DNA of 64,000 nucleotides from positions 135,732,991 to 135,796,990 of the forward strand of contig JAHLJT010004567.1 in the NCBI GenBank assembly GCA_031308135.1. Direction: 5' to 3'. Of this stretch, positions 20,913 through 31,975 are shown piece by piece (within the stretch, counting starts at the first letter, position 1; the number at the start of each line of letters is the position of its first letter). Made by a program: the position numbers and the translations under genes. The stretch is from Acheta domesticus. Lineage: Eukaryota; Arthropoda; Insecta; Orthoptera; Gryllidae. The notes beneath the pieces are model-generated. The model was not told the origin of the DNA. It made no database searches and was given only the letters and a program-made list of their open reading frames with translations.

Positions 20913-21200
20913 TCAATCATGTCAGTTGTAAACAATTTTTCCCAACCCTCACCTATAGTATTCACATTCTTTGCTGCTCCTTTTGCTCCAGGAATTTTCA
21001 AAAAAAATACGAGAAAGTGTTCTAGTGGATGGTGGTGGGTTACCACCACATACGACCATTCTTACATTTGATCACAGGCACCGGAGTAGTGGGATCATGG
21101 TCATCTTCTGATGCAGTTTGCTCTGATACCCAATCGTCACCAACCTCTACGCTATCATCTTGATCATAACTGTCATACAAAGGATCATCTTTATCCAAAA
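20910..21200 (-). pseudogene. piggyBac-type transposase, N-terminal-region fragment
   Basis: On the minus strand, reading from 21195, one frame gives an acidic stretch (DDPLYDSYDQDDSVEVGDD) followed by VIKCKNGRMW. A frame shift near 21045 leads to IPGAKGAAKNVNTIGEGWEKL and FTTDMID. This order (acidic N-terminus, K-x-G-x-x-W, then G-x-K-G-x-A-K-N ... W-x-x-F-x-T-x-x-M-I) is the start of the DDE_Tnp_1_7 (piggyBac) family. The catalytic Asp residues and C-terminal cysteine-rich domain are missing; similarity ends near 20914. It is a relic with at least one frameshift. Family call is by motif recognition. Confidence 0.6.
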
Positions 21201-21890
21201 TTTAATTTACGAAGCCACTAAAACGTTAACCGTTAACAGACCTAGCCATGCTTTCGCTGTAGCTTTATACAAAATCAATGTGCACAACTGCTCCCTAGGG
21301 TGTCTTGTCAAACTGCTCCAAACAACTGACAGATACAAGTACGGACTTCGCGCACAGAGCCACGTGAACAACAATCACAGTTGTAAGTACAGATGGGTTC
21401 CTAGCCATCTGCGTGCGTGCGCAACGAAAATGCAAAAGAAAAACCAAACGTCTGGGGTGACGCGTCACACCGAGGAGCATTCTAGGGCTAAACATATACA
21501 CACCGCTCTTCACATTGCGGCCTCCCTTCAAGATTTTTTGCTGTCCCGCCACAAACCAACGGCTTCGCGTTCGCGGCCCTACAAACAATTCACAACAAAA
21601 CCCGTTCATTTCATGGCAACTCTACCATCTCTTCTTCTTCAACTCAGCAAATCAACAGCTTCCTCGTTCTTGACCTGCCGCAGATCCTCTCATTCCGTAG
21701 CTCCACAACTATTCTCTTCGCCCTTTCACCTACGTGACACCAACGAACACACACGTATTTGCTTCCCACTTTTCGGAGAACTCTTTGTCAAAGCCATCGG
21801 CAGCTCGTCTTGCGTTTCATTGTCCTTCCACTTCAAGGCAATGCCTGGCATCTTGTGTCCATCACTCCTGCAGCACCAAGGGGAAGTAAC
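21201..21890. other. Unique DNA with a long but unsupported open frame
   Basis: An open frame of 329 codons spans 21160-22149 on the plus strand, but its 3' quarter runs through a SINE fragment (21893-22035), its middle has no conserved domain, and its start lies within the piggyBac relic. I treat it as fortuitous. Confidence 0.4.
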
Positions 21891-21892
21891 GG

Positions 21893-22035
21893 ATCGGAGC
21901 AGCCGTCTTTTAGAATTCTCTTCCAGGCAGCGGTTGAAATTGAGCTACGTAGCTAGTGTTGAAACTCCACCATCGGAACACTTGCCCAAGGACCTCATGG
22001 TTAGAGTCGCTGCAGAGACCGCGGCAATGCTGGCT
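21893..22035 (-). mobile_element. tRNA-derived SINE, family A, head-proximal fragment
   Basis: Short diverged fragment in minus orientation: GATCGGAGCAGCCG, TTAGAATTCTCTTCCAGGCA and CTAGTGTTGAAACTCC match the corresponding head-proximal body of the intact copies. Confidence 0.65.
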
Positions 22036-22174
22036 TCAGCACTACGAGTATGTGCCTACTCGCGGAATCATCCATCAACCTGCAGATCCGCACCTTCACC
22101 GCCATACTCCCTGCGTTCGGCCCCCAGCACCCCAGCACCATGCACTTAAACCACTTCCGCCATCTTCTGCACCT

Positions 22175-22400
22175 CGGCCCTGCCTCCGCCCCGCCTCGCC
22201 CCGCCCCGCCTCGCCCCGCCTCCGCCCCGCCTCCGCCCCGCCTCCGTCCCGCCTCCGCCCCGCCTCCGCCCCGCCTCTCCCCGCCTCCGCCCCGCCTCCG
22301 CCCCGCCTCCGCCCCGCCTCCGCCCCGCCTCCGCCCCGCCTCCGCCCCGCCTCCGCCCCGCCTCCGCCCCGCCTCCGCCCCGCCTCCGCCCCGCCTTCTT
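22175..22400. repeat. 11 bp GC minisatellite (CGCCTCCGCCC)n
   Basis: About nineteen copies of CGCCTCCGCCC with shorter CGCCCCGCCTCG variants at the left edge. The 11 bp period shifts frame each unit, so all frames stay open, producing Arg/Pro/Ala- or Gly/Ala-rich peptides on both strands. Confidence 0.95.
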
Positions 22401-23940
22401 CCCACCGCTTGCGCCGCAATTGTGACTCCTCGCGGAAGGAAGGTTCTCGGCGCTCATAAAGCGGAAGCAGCTGAGAATTAGGGCTGGCAGATGGCGAAAG
22501 AAATTCGCTCCAGATGATAGCTGCAGGGGCGGGGGGGCGTGTGCGAAGACGGCCGGGGACCGGAAGGGTGGAGGCCAAACGGTAGCGTGCTCGCTTCGCT
22601 GATAATCAACGATAGGACGATACATTGACAATGGCGTCGTAAAGTTTTATTTTCCTTTTAGACGGAAGATCCAGATTACGCACAATTGACTTTTATTTCG
22701 TACGAAGAAGATCTGTGTAGGAGAATGGAACAGAAATTGTTGACATTGCATTTGATTTCGCGACGGATGATCAGGAAGAAGAAATATAAAACCTATAAAT
22801 CTTGAAGGAAATGTGTATTAAAAATACTTCTTTACTTGAAATTATGTTACATACATTATTTCTTAAGTCTCCAATACGTTACGTAAACGGCTACGTAACG
22901 TTACATAACGTATCTGCATTATTAAGTTAGATCAACCAATAATCTGTTGAATTATTTAGACAATTGTATCATGCTTAATAATGCTCGTATAGAAACAAAC
23001 TGGTTTTTAAAAGTGTGTCACTGGTCGCACATTTAATTTCTTTCAACTCGCCCTCTTTTTCAGAAAATTGGCGTGGTATACAATTTAATTGATACAGCCA
23101 TTAGTCTTTACCATCCCAAATACCAAATTATTTCAAGCATTGTACATTTATATGTCACTGAAAACAACTGTCCTCGTTTTATTCATTAGTACCTCACAAA
23201 ACACTTGGCCATTAAAGAAACAATAATAAACAACCAACTGTTGGTTTGGCCGCGGATTTGTCAAGCAAAAACCAGTCAATGTCACACTCTAACATCCCCA
23301 TATGTTTCAATAATTAATAATTTTCTTCAGAAACATTTTTTAAATTTAAAATATGACATGAGAATCAACGATGAAATACCTTTTAAACAAAATCTAGTTA
23401 GGAATGTCAATGATAAACCCTCTTTAACAGATAAAGAAAATGTACTTTATTGACTAATTGTCGTGATTGCTCTGTATCTTAGGGAGATAAACAAAACATC
23501 CTCTGAAACAGAGAAAAAAGAACATGTTAATTATATTAAGGAGTCGGGCACAAAATTAAACTCAGTTTTTCGATATCAACTTGATTTTTATGATTCTTTA
23601 AATTTTGTGAGAATTTTGGGTAATGAACCCAGGAAATATTCACGATTAATCTTAAATATATTACGTATCAAGCAACACAGTACCATTAATACCATGTTGT
23701 AATCGAATTTATTCATAAACTATTGGTTGTACAGAATGGCACTGACTTTCCCGTATTAGTTTTCTATTTCCTTGGGTCTGGGCTAGCAATTTCAAATTGC
23801 CACATACTCGTGATAGCTGCTATTTATCGCCCAAAGTATATTTCTTGACGTCTTCTTAATTGTTCGGTTTCCTAAAGCTAAAACGGAAATATTAATTTTT
23901 GAATAATAAAGAATAGTAAAACCTTGTCCTAAATGGCAGT
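22401..23940. other. AT-rich unique DNA
   Basis: Contains a perfect short inverted repeat GTTACGTA-AACGGC-TACGTAAC at about 22878-22899. Two small consecutive frames (23205-23453 and 23463-23702) are AT-rich; their Lys/Asn-rich products match nothing I recognise. Confidence 0.45.
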
Positions 23941-23944
23941 TTTC

Positions 23945-25290
23945 TCTGAAAAATGTAGAGCCGTTTTTAAGAAAATGGCGTTTTAGTGTTACTAAAAACA
24001 CGAAATTTGAAGATCTTTTTCACAGAAAATTCATAAGTTTTCGAAAAACTTGATTTGAAGTAATTTGAAGCACATTAACTTACAACTTGTTTACAATTGC
24101 TGGTAATGTTCATATTAAAGAAGTGAGAGATCGAAAAAAAATATAATGCCGTAATTTTTGAAAAAACAATAAAATACTCCAAATTGAACTTTTCATCATA
24201 TTAAAGTATTATGTAATTAACACTATCCGCTCGAAAAGTGTGAAGAAAAACTTTGGAGTAATTTATGAGAAAATGGCGTTTGAGCGTTTTTAAAAATGCC
24301 GAATTTTGAGCTAGATTTCACAGAAAACTACTGAGTTCTCGAGAAATTTACTTGATATTATTTAAAGCACATGCACTTGTAAAACAATAATGTGAACAAA
24401 AATTGCCGCTAATGCAAATATTAACTATGTGAGAAACAAGGCAAAAAAATCATTTTTGTAATTTTTGAAAAAAACAAAAGAATGGGCAACTTGACTCATA
24501 GAGTACATTTGGCACTATTCCTACCGAAAGTTTAAAGAAAAAAAATTGAAGCTTTTTTGAGAAAAAGTCTTGTTTTTGTAATTTTTTAAAATTGTACTAC
24601 ATATTGCGTATCATAAGTACCTCACATTGTAATATTACGCGAAAAGTAAACTTTTCAAAAAAACACGACCATAATGAAAAACTCAATTTGGAGAGCAAAT
24701 TTCATTTGAAGAAAACATTTCTATCTTCAATTTTATAGTTGGAGGAAGATCCCCCCCAAAAATTCAAACATTTGTAATTTTCGAAAATTCAGAGTTAAGC
24801 GTGAAAATGGGACATAAGCCACCTTCATAAGTGTATTTTACTCTATTCTTACAAGAAATTTAAAGAAAAAATTTGGGGCCGTTTAAGAGAAAATTTTGAA
24901 AATGTCCGAGGGGCTTCATGTAAAGTACTCATAAATTTTGAAGAAAGTTTTTCAAAATATCATAGCTTTGACTGAAGCCAGGTGGATAGAGGTTTCATCA
25001 ATTTGGAAAGAATCCTATGCATGGTTTAAGCGCTAGTAGTGATCACAGACGGACGTTTTGCTTTCAGTTGATTTTTCGGTTTCAAGTATCCACCATAAAA
25101 CACGAATTCTGGCTACACCACGTGTTAGGAGCTTTTTTCTTAATTTAGCAACTATTTTTATCCACTTTTTCGTTATTACGGCCCGACAATGCATTTTTTT
25201 CTGCCGAAAATTCGCCGCTTTTCGCGCAGCATTATATAAGTTACCCTATACGACGTATATTACTCCGTATAGACGTACGCATACAGGAAA
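23945..25290 (+). repeat. Unclassified repeat family X, copy 1: about 300 bp monomers plus tail
   Basis: Four degenerate monomers spaced by roughly 290-320 bp, each marked by a phrase like AAGAAAATGGCGTTT or GAGAAAATGGCGTTT (about 23968, 24269, then weaker at about 24560 and 24885), followed by CACAGAAAA and GAGTTCTCGAGAAA-like words. The array ends in a distinct tail at about 24960-25290 containing ACAGACGGACG, TCTGGCTACACCACGTGTTA and TGCCGAAAATTCGCCGC. The tail matches 26930-27230. No terminal inversion, target duplication or coding motif was seen, so the class is unknown. Strand is assigned arbitrarily by the tail. Confidence 0.6.
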
Positions 25291-25299
25291 GTAAGATGT

Positions 25300-26250
25300 G
25301 GGGCTAAACAGCATGTACTTTCTCGCCTTTAGTACTGGTGATGTAAAACTATTTATGCCACAATTTCTCTCCGAACTAACACATCTCACTCATTATGGTT
25401 TGTAAAACTGATTTGAAATCGTAGATCATTTGTTGCGAAAATTAAATAGTTTTAAGCAAACGTATTCAACACTTTCAACACTTGAAAATATATTTCTGGT
25501 ACTGAATTTATTGTATACGGTAGTGGGGAATACACTGTAAGTATACGTGCAGTGTATTCAGGAACATTTCCGATGAGTTGTTTTAGCATTTATAGGTTAC
25601 TCCTTGTCTGAACATGTAATGCTAAATGCTGTAAACCTAAGAACATTTCTCCAAATTGTCTTTACTAATCGAAGAACAAACGTTTCGTTTCCATTTGCAT
25701 TCTGAATTCAACATGTAAATGGATTAGGGTAGGGGTACCAAAATTTACGAAAAGTTCACAGAATACATTTCTCCCCATAGTACGTCTCATTCAGTTTTCC
25801 TGTTTTGATGTTAAATAACAAATATAAAAATAAATAAAACTAAGAATCAGAAAGATTTGTCAACGTTCAACAAAGAGAAGAATTCAAAAGGATTTCACAT
25901 TTCATTATCTTATATTGTTGCCCTTCAATAGTGAACTTCTCAAATATACACCGCTGCATTGTCTTCCAGAGCTGCGTAGGTAGATATATAAAATTAAAAT
26001 GTTTGCAAAAGTTAATGGTACACATTTTTTTCAATTTTTCTTTCATGTTAAGTATTAGAAATAATGCTAAAATAATTCAAAGCCACCCAATTCAAAGGGA
26101 ACGCTTGTGGTGGATACCTGCGTTTATTTCGATAGCCAGGCACAGTAGTCATTTATAACTTTCAGAAATGAAAAAACTATAATCAGCAATCAAAATTTCT
26201 TCATGTAAAGAAGTAATTTGTTAGTTCTAGGTTAAATTTATTACCTTCCC
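25300..26250. other. AT-rich unique DNA
   Basis: Nothing recognised between the two copies of family X. Confidence 0.5.
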
Positions 26251-26379
26251 TCAATTTACTTTGTTTTATAAGTATATCAACAGCTTCCAAACAACTCTCA
26301 ACTTATTTTCACGAAGCGCAGTAATTCGGAGCGGGCGACTATGTTTGAAGCGAAATTACACAAAAAATATTCATATTTT

Positions 26380-27240
26380 CAAAAAATTCAACATGACCTT
26401 ATTCAAAAATCTGTTTTTTAGGTACTTATTTTATAACAAAAATTGTATCTACACATTTGTAGTGGCAGAAGACGCCGAAAAAGTTTTAATTTTTCAAATT
26501 TTTGAAAAATCATTTCAATGAACATGAGACCTGCATTCTCTTAAGAGTTCTTTACGCAATCTAAGATTCCAATTTTATGAAAAGATTTAGGCCGCTTTTA
26601 AGAAAAAATGCTTTAAAGAAAATTAAAATTGCCTATGTTTGACAGAAAAACTCATATTTTTGAAAAATTGAACGTGAACTTATTTTTAGATCTTTTTTTG
26701 ATGAACACATTTAACTAAGAAAAATGTTTTTTATTCATCGTTGTGGAATGACGCCGAAAAAATTTGAATTGTGAATTTTTTCAATTTTCAAAAAATCAGG
26801 GTTTTCAACCAACATGAGATCTGCGACATTCTCTGAAATGTCCTTCACACTAGCTAATACCAAAATTTAATAATAAACGGAGCTTTCTTTAAAAAAATGA
26901 AAATGTCCCAGGGGCTTCATGTACCAAAATTAAAATAGCGGTTTCAAATTCAAGGGTCCGTGATAACACCCAGATCGATTTGGGAATATCAGTTTTGGAG
27001 AAAATCTGCTGAACGGTTTAGGCGCGTTCATAAACAGACGGACGGACAGACGTTTTACCGTCAATTGGTTTTTTCGGTATCAAGGACCCACAAAACATAG
27101 ATTCTGGCTACACCACGTGTTAGAGGATTATTTCTAAATTTAGCACCTGGATTAATCTACTTTTATGTTCCCAGGGCTCAAATAAGTTTTTCTTCCGAAA
27201 AGTCGCCGCGGAAAGTAAAATATATGACAATGTACTGTCT
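26380..27240 (+). repeat. Unclassified repeat family X, copy 2
   Basis: Two or three diverged monomers (AAGAAAAAATGC near 26600; TTTAAAAAAATGAAAATG near 26890) followed by the family tail at about 26930-27240. The tail includes CAGACGGACGGACAGACG and an exact 23 bp match (27101-27123) to 25106-25128. Same orientation as copy 1, about 2 kb apart. Confidence 0.6.
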
Positions 27241-28500
27241 AAAATTAGAATACCCTAAAGCATTTTTATATCATCATCTGGGTTGAATCGTTTCAGATTA
27301 GTAACCATATTTTTGTACCCGAACCAATATCCCCTTTGACCTGGATGTTCTAAAACTTGATCTGTAACATAAAAAGATATACGAGTCATTGTTAATTTAC
27401 AATACATTAAGGCACTTCCTTTTAGAATGATCTTCAATGTTTTAAATCTGAAATACGTAACATTTTTAATGCATCATTAAACTTTGCAATTGATTAATTG
27501 AAAAAAATATTCATGGAATAAATGTTAAATGAAAGTATAGGATTGGTACAGAACGAATTTCCTCTTTTCTTTTCTTGTTTCCCTCATGTTTTGTTTGTTC
27601 CTATACATAATAATTAAAAGTAGTTTTAATCATTTAACAACGCAAATAATTCATCCACAATTTTTTATGTATGACATTCTGAAACTACACTGCTGCCGCA
27701 AGATAAAAGGGAGGTAGGGAAAGAGTTATTCACCCATTATGGCCACAGTCGCCGTTTTCCAGGGCGCTCGAGCGTCTGAACTCTTTGATAAAAATACAGT
27801 TAATAAACGCATATTATATTCTATATTATCGCGTATTACATCCGATTGAAGCAAAAAACAAAATAGTTAGGATTTCCCCCAAATGTTTTGTGAAGTCACC
27901 TTTCTCGAGAAGGTGAACAAAATTCGAATTTAGGAACGCATGAGACATATAGAAACGGTGACAAAAAGAATTCTAGGTTTTTTTCTTGGAGCGAGCTTTT
28001 TTCAGCACCACTAGACTGAACTGCTACTGATCTTTAAAATCTTCTCGACGTAGTAATGGTTAGTTACAAGTAAAATATAATATAAGCTCTATAGTATTTT
28101 CAATTACGTTTTTCTCCGTTTACTATATAGAATGAGTAAATGTAGTTGACAAGTGGAAATAAGAAAATTGTTTTGTAATAAATACTGAGTGAAGTACAGT
28201 GTTCACTTTTGCAAAGGGAAAAGAAATAAACTGTGGAAGGAAGTAACCTAATTGCAGTGTGAAACAAACTAGAAACCAGAACATATTACCCCAACTGTTT
28301 TATTCCTTTGTTTTGCGTGTTTGCTTTATTTTTTAAGTACACTTCTCTCTTTTTTATTAAGTACTATTTCTGCATCTAGTCCACGTGTCTATTTGTAGAA
28401 TAAATATATTTCTTCAATGATAATAATAAAGTAAAAGACGTTTGGTAAAAGAAACCGTAATTTCTTGTAGTTGAAATGCGACTTTTTTATATAAAGGGCG
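27241..28500. other. AT-rich unique DNA, nothing recognised
   Basis: No coding, RNA or repeat structure recognised. Confidence 0.5.
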
Positions 28501-28539
28501 AGATGGGAAGCTCCCTTTAAAAAATTACTGGCAGCCTCG

Positions 28540-28830
28540 AATGTTCTGCGGATTTCTGAAGCAATCGAAGCAGTCGATTACTTTCTCACCGCCCCCTCTC
28601 CTCCGCCCTCGCGGTCTGTCCGGGTTCGTCGCCAGCTGCAGATCTCCACAGCAATGGGACGAGGCCTGGGGCGCGGATCCGCAATATGCAAGGGCCAGTT
28701 TGTTTTTAAGCTCTCTGGCGCTCAGACGCTGCGAAATGGAACAGCCAGGCTTCACTCGATCTGGAAACGGAAACGCGATGGGAACGCAAAGGCCGACCGC
28801 AAAAGAATAGTGGAGGAGGGTTAAGGAAAT
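28540..28830. promoter_or_regulatory. GC-richer unique segment, candidate regulatory DNA
   Basis: A non-repetitive, CpG-bearing segment in AT-rich surroundings. It contains AATATGCAAGG (resembling a POU octamer) next to GTTTGTTTTTAAG (resembling a forkhead site). These short words occur by chance and the call is only a suggestion. Confidence 0.2.
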
Positions 28831-29090
28831 GAGAGAGGGCGGAATAAAGCGAAGAATTTAATTCCAGGCACAAGCGCTACAAAAAAATAAAGATATTTAC
28901 GTTGTGAAAAGATGGGGACGCTTGCAATGAGTGGAGGCGAATATGTGTGGAAAACGAAAAAAGAGGATTGGTAAGAGACAAATGGAGAAGAGGGAAACAG
29001 GGTTAAACAACTAAAGAAGGCAAAGGCATTAAAGTCCTCGGTATGGGCCATGGTATGTCAACGGGGCAGAGTAAGAGTATGGAACAGAGC
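28831..29090. other. Purine-rich unique DNA
   Basis: Plus strand A+G-rich. No recognisable coding content. Confidence 0.4.
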
Positions 29091-29092
29091 GA

Positions 29093-29253
29093 TGTGTCGG
29101 GGCGGGGTGTCGGGGCGGGGTGTCGGGGCGGGGTGTCGGGGCGGGGTGTCGGGGCGGGGTGTCGGGGCGGGGTGTCGGGGCGGGGTGTCGGGGCGGGGTG
29201 TCGGGGCGGGGTGTCGGGGCGGGGTGTCGGGGAGGGGTGTCGGGCAGAGTGCT
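29093..29253. repeat. 13 bp G-rich minisatellite (GTGTCGGGGCGGG)n
   Basis: About twelve almost identical 13 bp copies, with a GGAGGGG variant near the right end. Each unit holds G4 and G3-4 runs, so the plus strand could form G-quadruplexes. The Gly/Arg/Val/Ser and Pro/Thr/Asp repeat ORFs are artefacts. Confidence 0.95.
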
Positions 29254-29348
29254 GGATTGGGGTGACGTGTCGTATGTTTGGGCGGAATACCAAGGTGCAA
29301 GAGGCTTGGGATGGGGTTTTCGGGTGAGGTGTTGAGGCGGGTAGAGGA

Positions 29349-29913
29349 TTGTTTGATTGATTGATGTTTCCGGGCGCGTAAACTACTCAGGTCATTAGTC
29401 CCGTAAGTGTAGTGCGTGTTTTTTGTCTCGGGAGGTGGCGATGATCTTCTCCCCGCTGGATGGCGAGATATGGCGCCGACCTACCGTCGACTAGCGGGGT
29501 TTTCCCCTTAACCAGGAATTTCCCACCAGCGGGGCACCGCCCCAGCCGGGACAAGCTGTAAGCTCCCGACCGGTCTCCCGGCATGTGTGGTAGTGTAGTG
29601 CATGTTAGTGTAAGTATGTGTGTAAGAGGAGAGGATAGGACAAGGAAGAGGAAGTAAAGATCGCGCGCGGTCCGTGGCCCGTTTTTGTTAGGGTACTGCT
29701 CCGGCATTCGCCTGGTGTTGATCGGAGAAACCACGGAAAACTACCGATAAGAGCAGCCGGCCGCTAGAATTCTCCTCCAGACAGCGACTGAATTCGACCT
29801 AGCAGAAAAGCTAGTGTCGAAAATCCTGCCGCTGTCGGGAGTGGAACCTAGGACCTCCCGGTCAGAGGGACTGCAGTGACATCAGGTTGATGCACTGAGC
29901 CATCTCTCCCGGT
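29349..29913 (-). mobile_element. tRNA-derived SINE, family A, complete 565 bp copy
   Basis: Best-preserved member. It lies on the minus strand: tRNA-like head at the right end, with an A box TGGCTCAGTGCATC (complement of 29889-29902) and a mutated B box (GGTTCCACTCC near 29848-29858; other copies have GGTTCGAGTCC). A long body of unknown origin follows, then an (ATTG)-type tail at the left end (TTGATTGATTGATG). It is flanked by a perfect 12 bp duplication GCGGGTAGAGGA at 29337-29348 and 29914-29925, the mark of target-primed insertion by a LINE partner. The head has a long gap between the A and B boxes, suggesting a class II (Ser/Leu) tRNA ancestor. Confidence 0.92.
29849..29902 (-). promoter_or_regulatory. 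Internal RNA polymerase III A and B boxes of SINE
   Basis: A box TGGCTCAGTGCATC and B box relic GGTTCCACTCC on the minus strand, in tRNA order and about 40 bp apart. The B box has two substitutions relative to the GGTTCGA consensus, so transcription from this copy may be weak. Confidence 0.65.
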
Positions 29914-29925
29914 GCGGGTAGAGGA

Positions 29926-30400
29926 GGCGCGGTGGGATGGAGAGAGGAAGAGTGAGTTAGGGGGCGCGGCGGGGAGCCTTGATAGGGGAGGGGAGGGAAA
30001 GTCTGTTTGGGGAGGTGTGAAAATAATGCGGAGCGGCGCATGGGGGTGGGGCAAGACGGGAAGACGACGAGGAGTAATGAGCAAAATAGATTTTGAAACA
30101 GGAGGTCGGTGCACAGCGCGGATCGGGAAAGGAGCAGGAAGATTATTGGAGGCGGGACGGACTGGAGAAAGTAAGGGGTTCGCGTGGCAGGAGTGTAAGG
30201 TGTTTGTACGAGTAAAGGGACGAAAGAGGAACGTTCCGCAGCTGGCGGATTTACTGAGGGAACGTCTGCTCGGGTGTGTGGAGGGAATCGGAAAGTGCGG
30301 TGATCGGCGGATGAGAGCGGAGGGGGGGGAGGGGGAGGGACAGACTGGAGGGCGTGTCGCCGAGTAAGGGCGGGCAATTGCTGCGGCGCGGGGGCTGAGC
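29926..30400. repeat. G+A-rich low-complexity segment
   Basis: Plus strand strongly purine-rich (GGGAGGGGAGGG-like words, GGAGGGGGGGGAGGGGG near 30320). No domain in either strand's ORFs. Confidence 0.5.
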
Positions 30401-31315
30401 GTCTTTGCTGAGCGTCTCGGATCGAGAGTTTGCGCTGTTGATTGCGATGTGGCCAATAACCAAGTCGCGAGTTTCTGTAGTAGTTTACGCTGTTATTACT
30501 CAGAGATGCGAAGCGCTTATACGACAGAAGGGAATCTACAATAATGGTCCAGAATTATTAGCACAATGGCGCATTCTTGTTATCTTGATCTAAAATAAAT
30601 AGTATGAGGCAATGCGGGAAATCTTCAGAAATGCCCAAGGCAGTAAACTAAAAGAAAGGGAGGGGGTTGTGCGTTAAACGACGCTTCAAAATGAAACGTA
30701 CTGTATTCGTAAAATATTTCAACTCGAATTTCTTCGTGTAGCAGAAGTTTTAAGTTTACATTCATTTAAAAGAATGATTTCTAAATTTTCACGCAATTGG
30801 AAATTGTTTTAAGAATGGTTTATATTTAATGAAAAGCAAATATTAATTCATACTTTCCATTGTTCATAAATAAGAAAATATTTTTAAAATATACAGAAGA
30901 ATTTAAATATTTAATGCTTCAATTAATACATTGTCTATTGCAATTACTCAATTGTATGCTCATATTGTCCGATTTAAAATATATTTGTAGCATTGCCTTA
31001 ATACTTTATTACTACTGCATGACACGTTTCGTTTACGAATGTCTTATAATAAGTTTTAATATGTTCAGCATGCCTGGAAGAAAGACATGAATGAAGATCT
31101 CTCTGCATTGCAATTATTTCTTATTGCAATTTGTTCAAATCTGCATATAATAATAAAGGATTCAGTTTCTAATGTAGTTGTCGTGTTTTTAGTGTGTACA
31201 AATCAGTTTTAATACCTTTGAACTTATTCTAAAGAATATAAGAAATCAAACTACATTTATTATTCAAGATGTAAACAATATAGTTTGCGCAATGTAATGA
31301 TCCATGAACTCTATT
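30401..31315. other. AT-rich unique DNA, nothing recognised
   Basis: No coding or repeat features recognised. Confidence 0.5.
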
Positions 31316-31319
31316 TCCC

Positions 31320-31760
31320 TTGCAGCTCTCCCTGCCTTCGCCCCCTCTCGCCCCAACACATGATTTTATTTTCGCTCAAATCCTCTGCCTCTACATGGAC
31401 TTCGTCTCTCCCTCTCTAACTCTCATTAACGCTCCCCTCATTATCGTCCTCCCTCGCCAACCCTCTCTCTTTCTCTCTCTCCTCTCTTTTTGTCTCTCTT
31501 TCTCTCCTCTCCGTCTCTCTCCCCCTCTTTCTCGTGCTCTTGCTCAGTTGCACATTTGCTCTCTCGCCCTCGTTCTCCTTCTCCCTTTCCCTGCTATCCT
31601 CGTTTTTCTCTCCCATTCCCTCTCACGGTCCCTCTTTTTTTCTCTTTCTCGCCCTCACTCTTCATGTCCACTCTCTCTGTCCTTCCCCCTCTCACCATCC
31701 CGCTCCGTTGTGGTCTTGCACCGGCCCTCGCTCATCCTCTCCCTTTCCACCCGGCCTGCG
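31320..31760. repeat. (CT)n/CTCC-rich low-complexity tract
   Basis: Interrupted CTCTCT, CCCTC and TCTTTC runs. The Leu/Ser and Arg/Glu peptides are compositional. Confidence 0.85.
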
Positions 31761-31764
31761 CCGT

Positions 31765-31975
31765 CTCCCTCGTCCGCGCCCTTGCCCTCGGCCGCGGCCT
31801 GGGCCCCGGGGCCGCCGCCAAATATTTGGGGCGCTGATGGCCTCCCGGCGCGGCTGGGGGTAAATAAATCGGCGCATATGGATGAGGCAGGCGAGGGCGG
31901 GGGAGGCCAGCACCCGGCGGCGCCCGCACAAAGCACGATGCACAGCGCTGCCCGTAGCACAGGCTCAGTGGGGTA
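31765..31975. promoter_or_regulatory. CpG-rich island with CCAAATATTTGG palindrome
   Basis: Directly beyond the CT tract lies a CpG-dense, non-repetitive segment: GGCCCCGGGGCCGCCG, then CCAAATATTTGG (12 bp palindrome) and GCGCATATGGATG. A palindromic AT core inside a GC-rich island is unusual for this AT-rich neighbourhood. Regulatory role is inference. Confidence 0.3.

Noticed and set aside
21160..22149. Longest plus-strand open frame (329 codons)
   Set aside because: It starts in a piggyBac relic, ends through a SINE fragment, and has no conserved motif. Composition-driven chance frame.
22001..22631. Gly/Arg/Ala-rich minus-strand ORFs
   Set aside because: All derive from the 11 bp GC minisatellite.
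23205..23702. Two adjacent small frames as one disrupted gene
   Set aside because: Lys/Asn/Ile-rich AT-driven composition and no recognised motif in either product.
28541..28810. Possible exon in a GC-rich unique segment
   Set aside because: No domain, no splice context, and both strands are open over the same interval.
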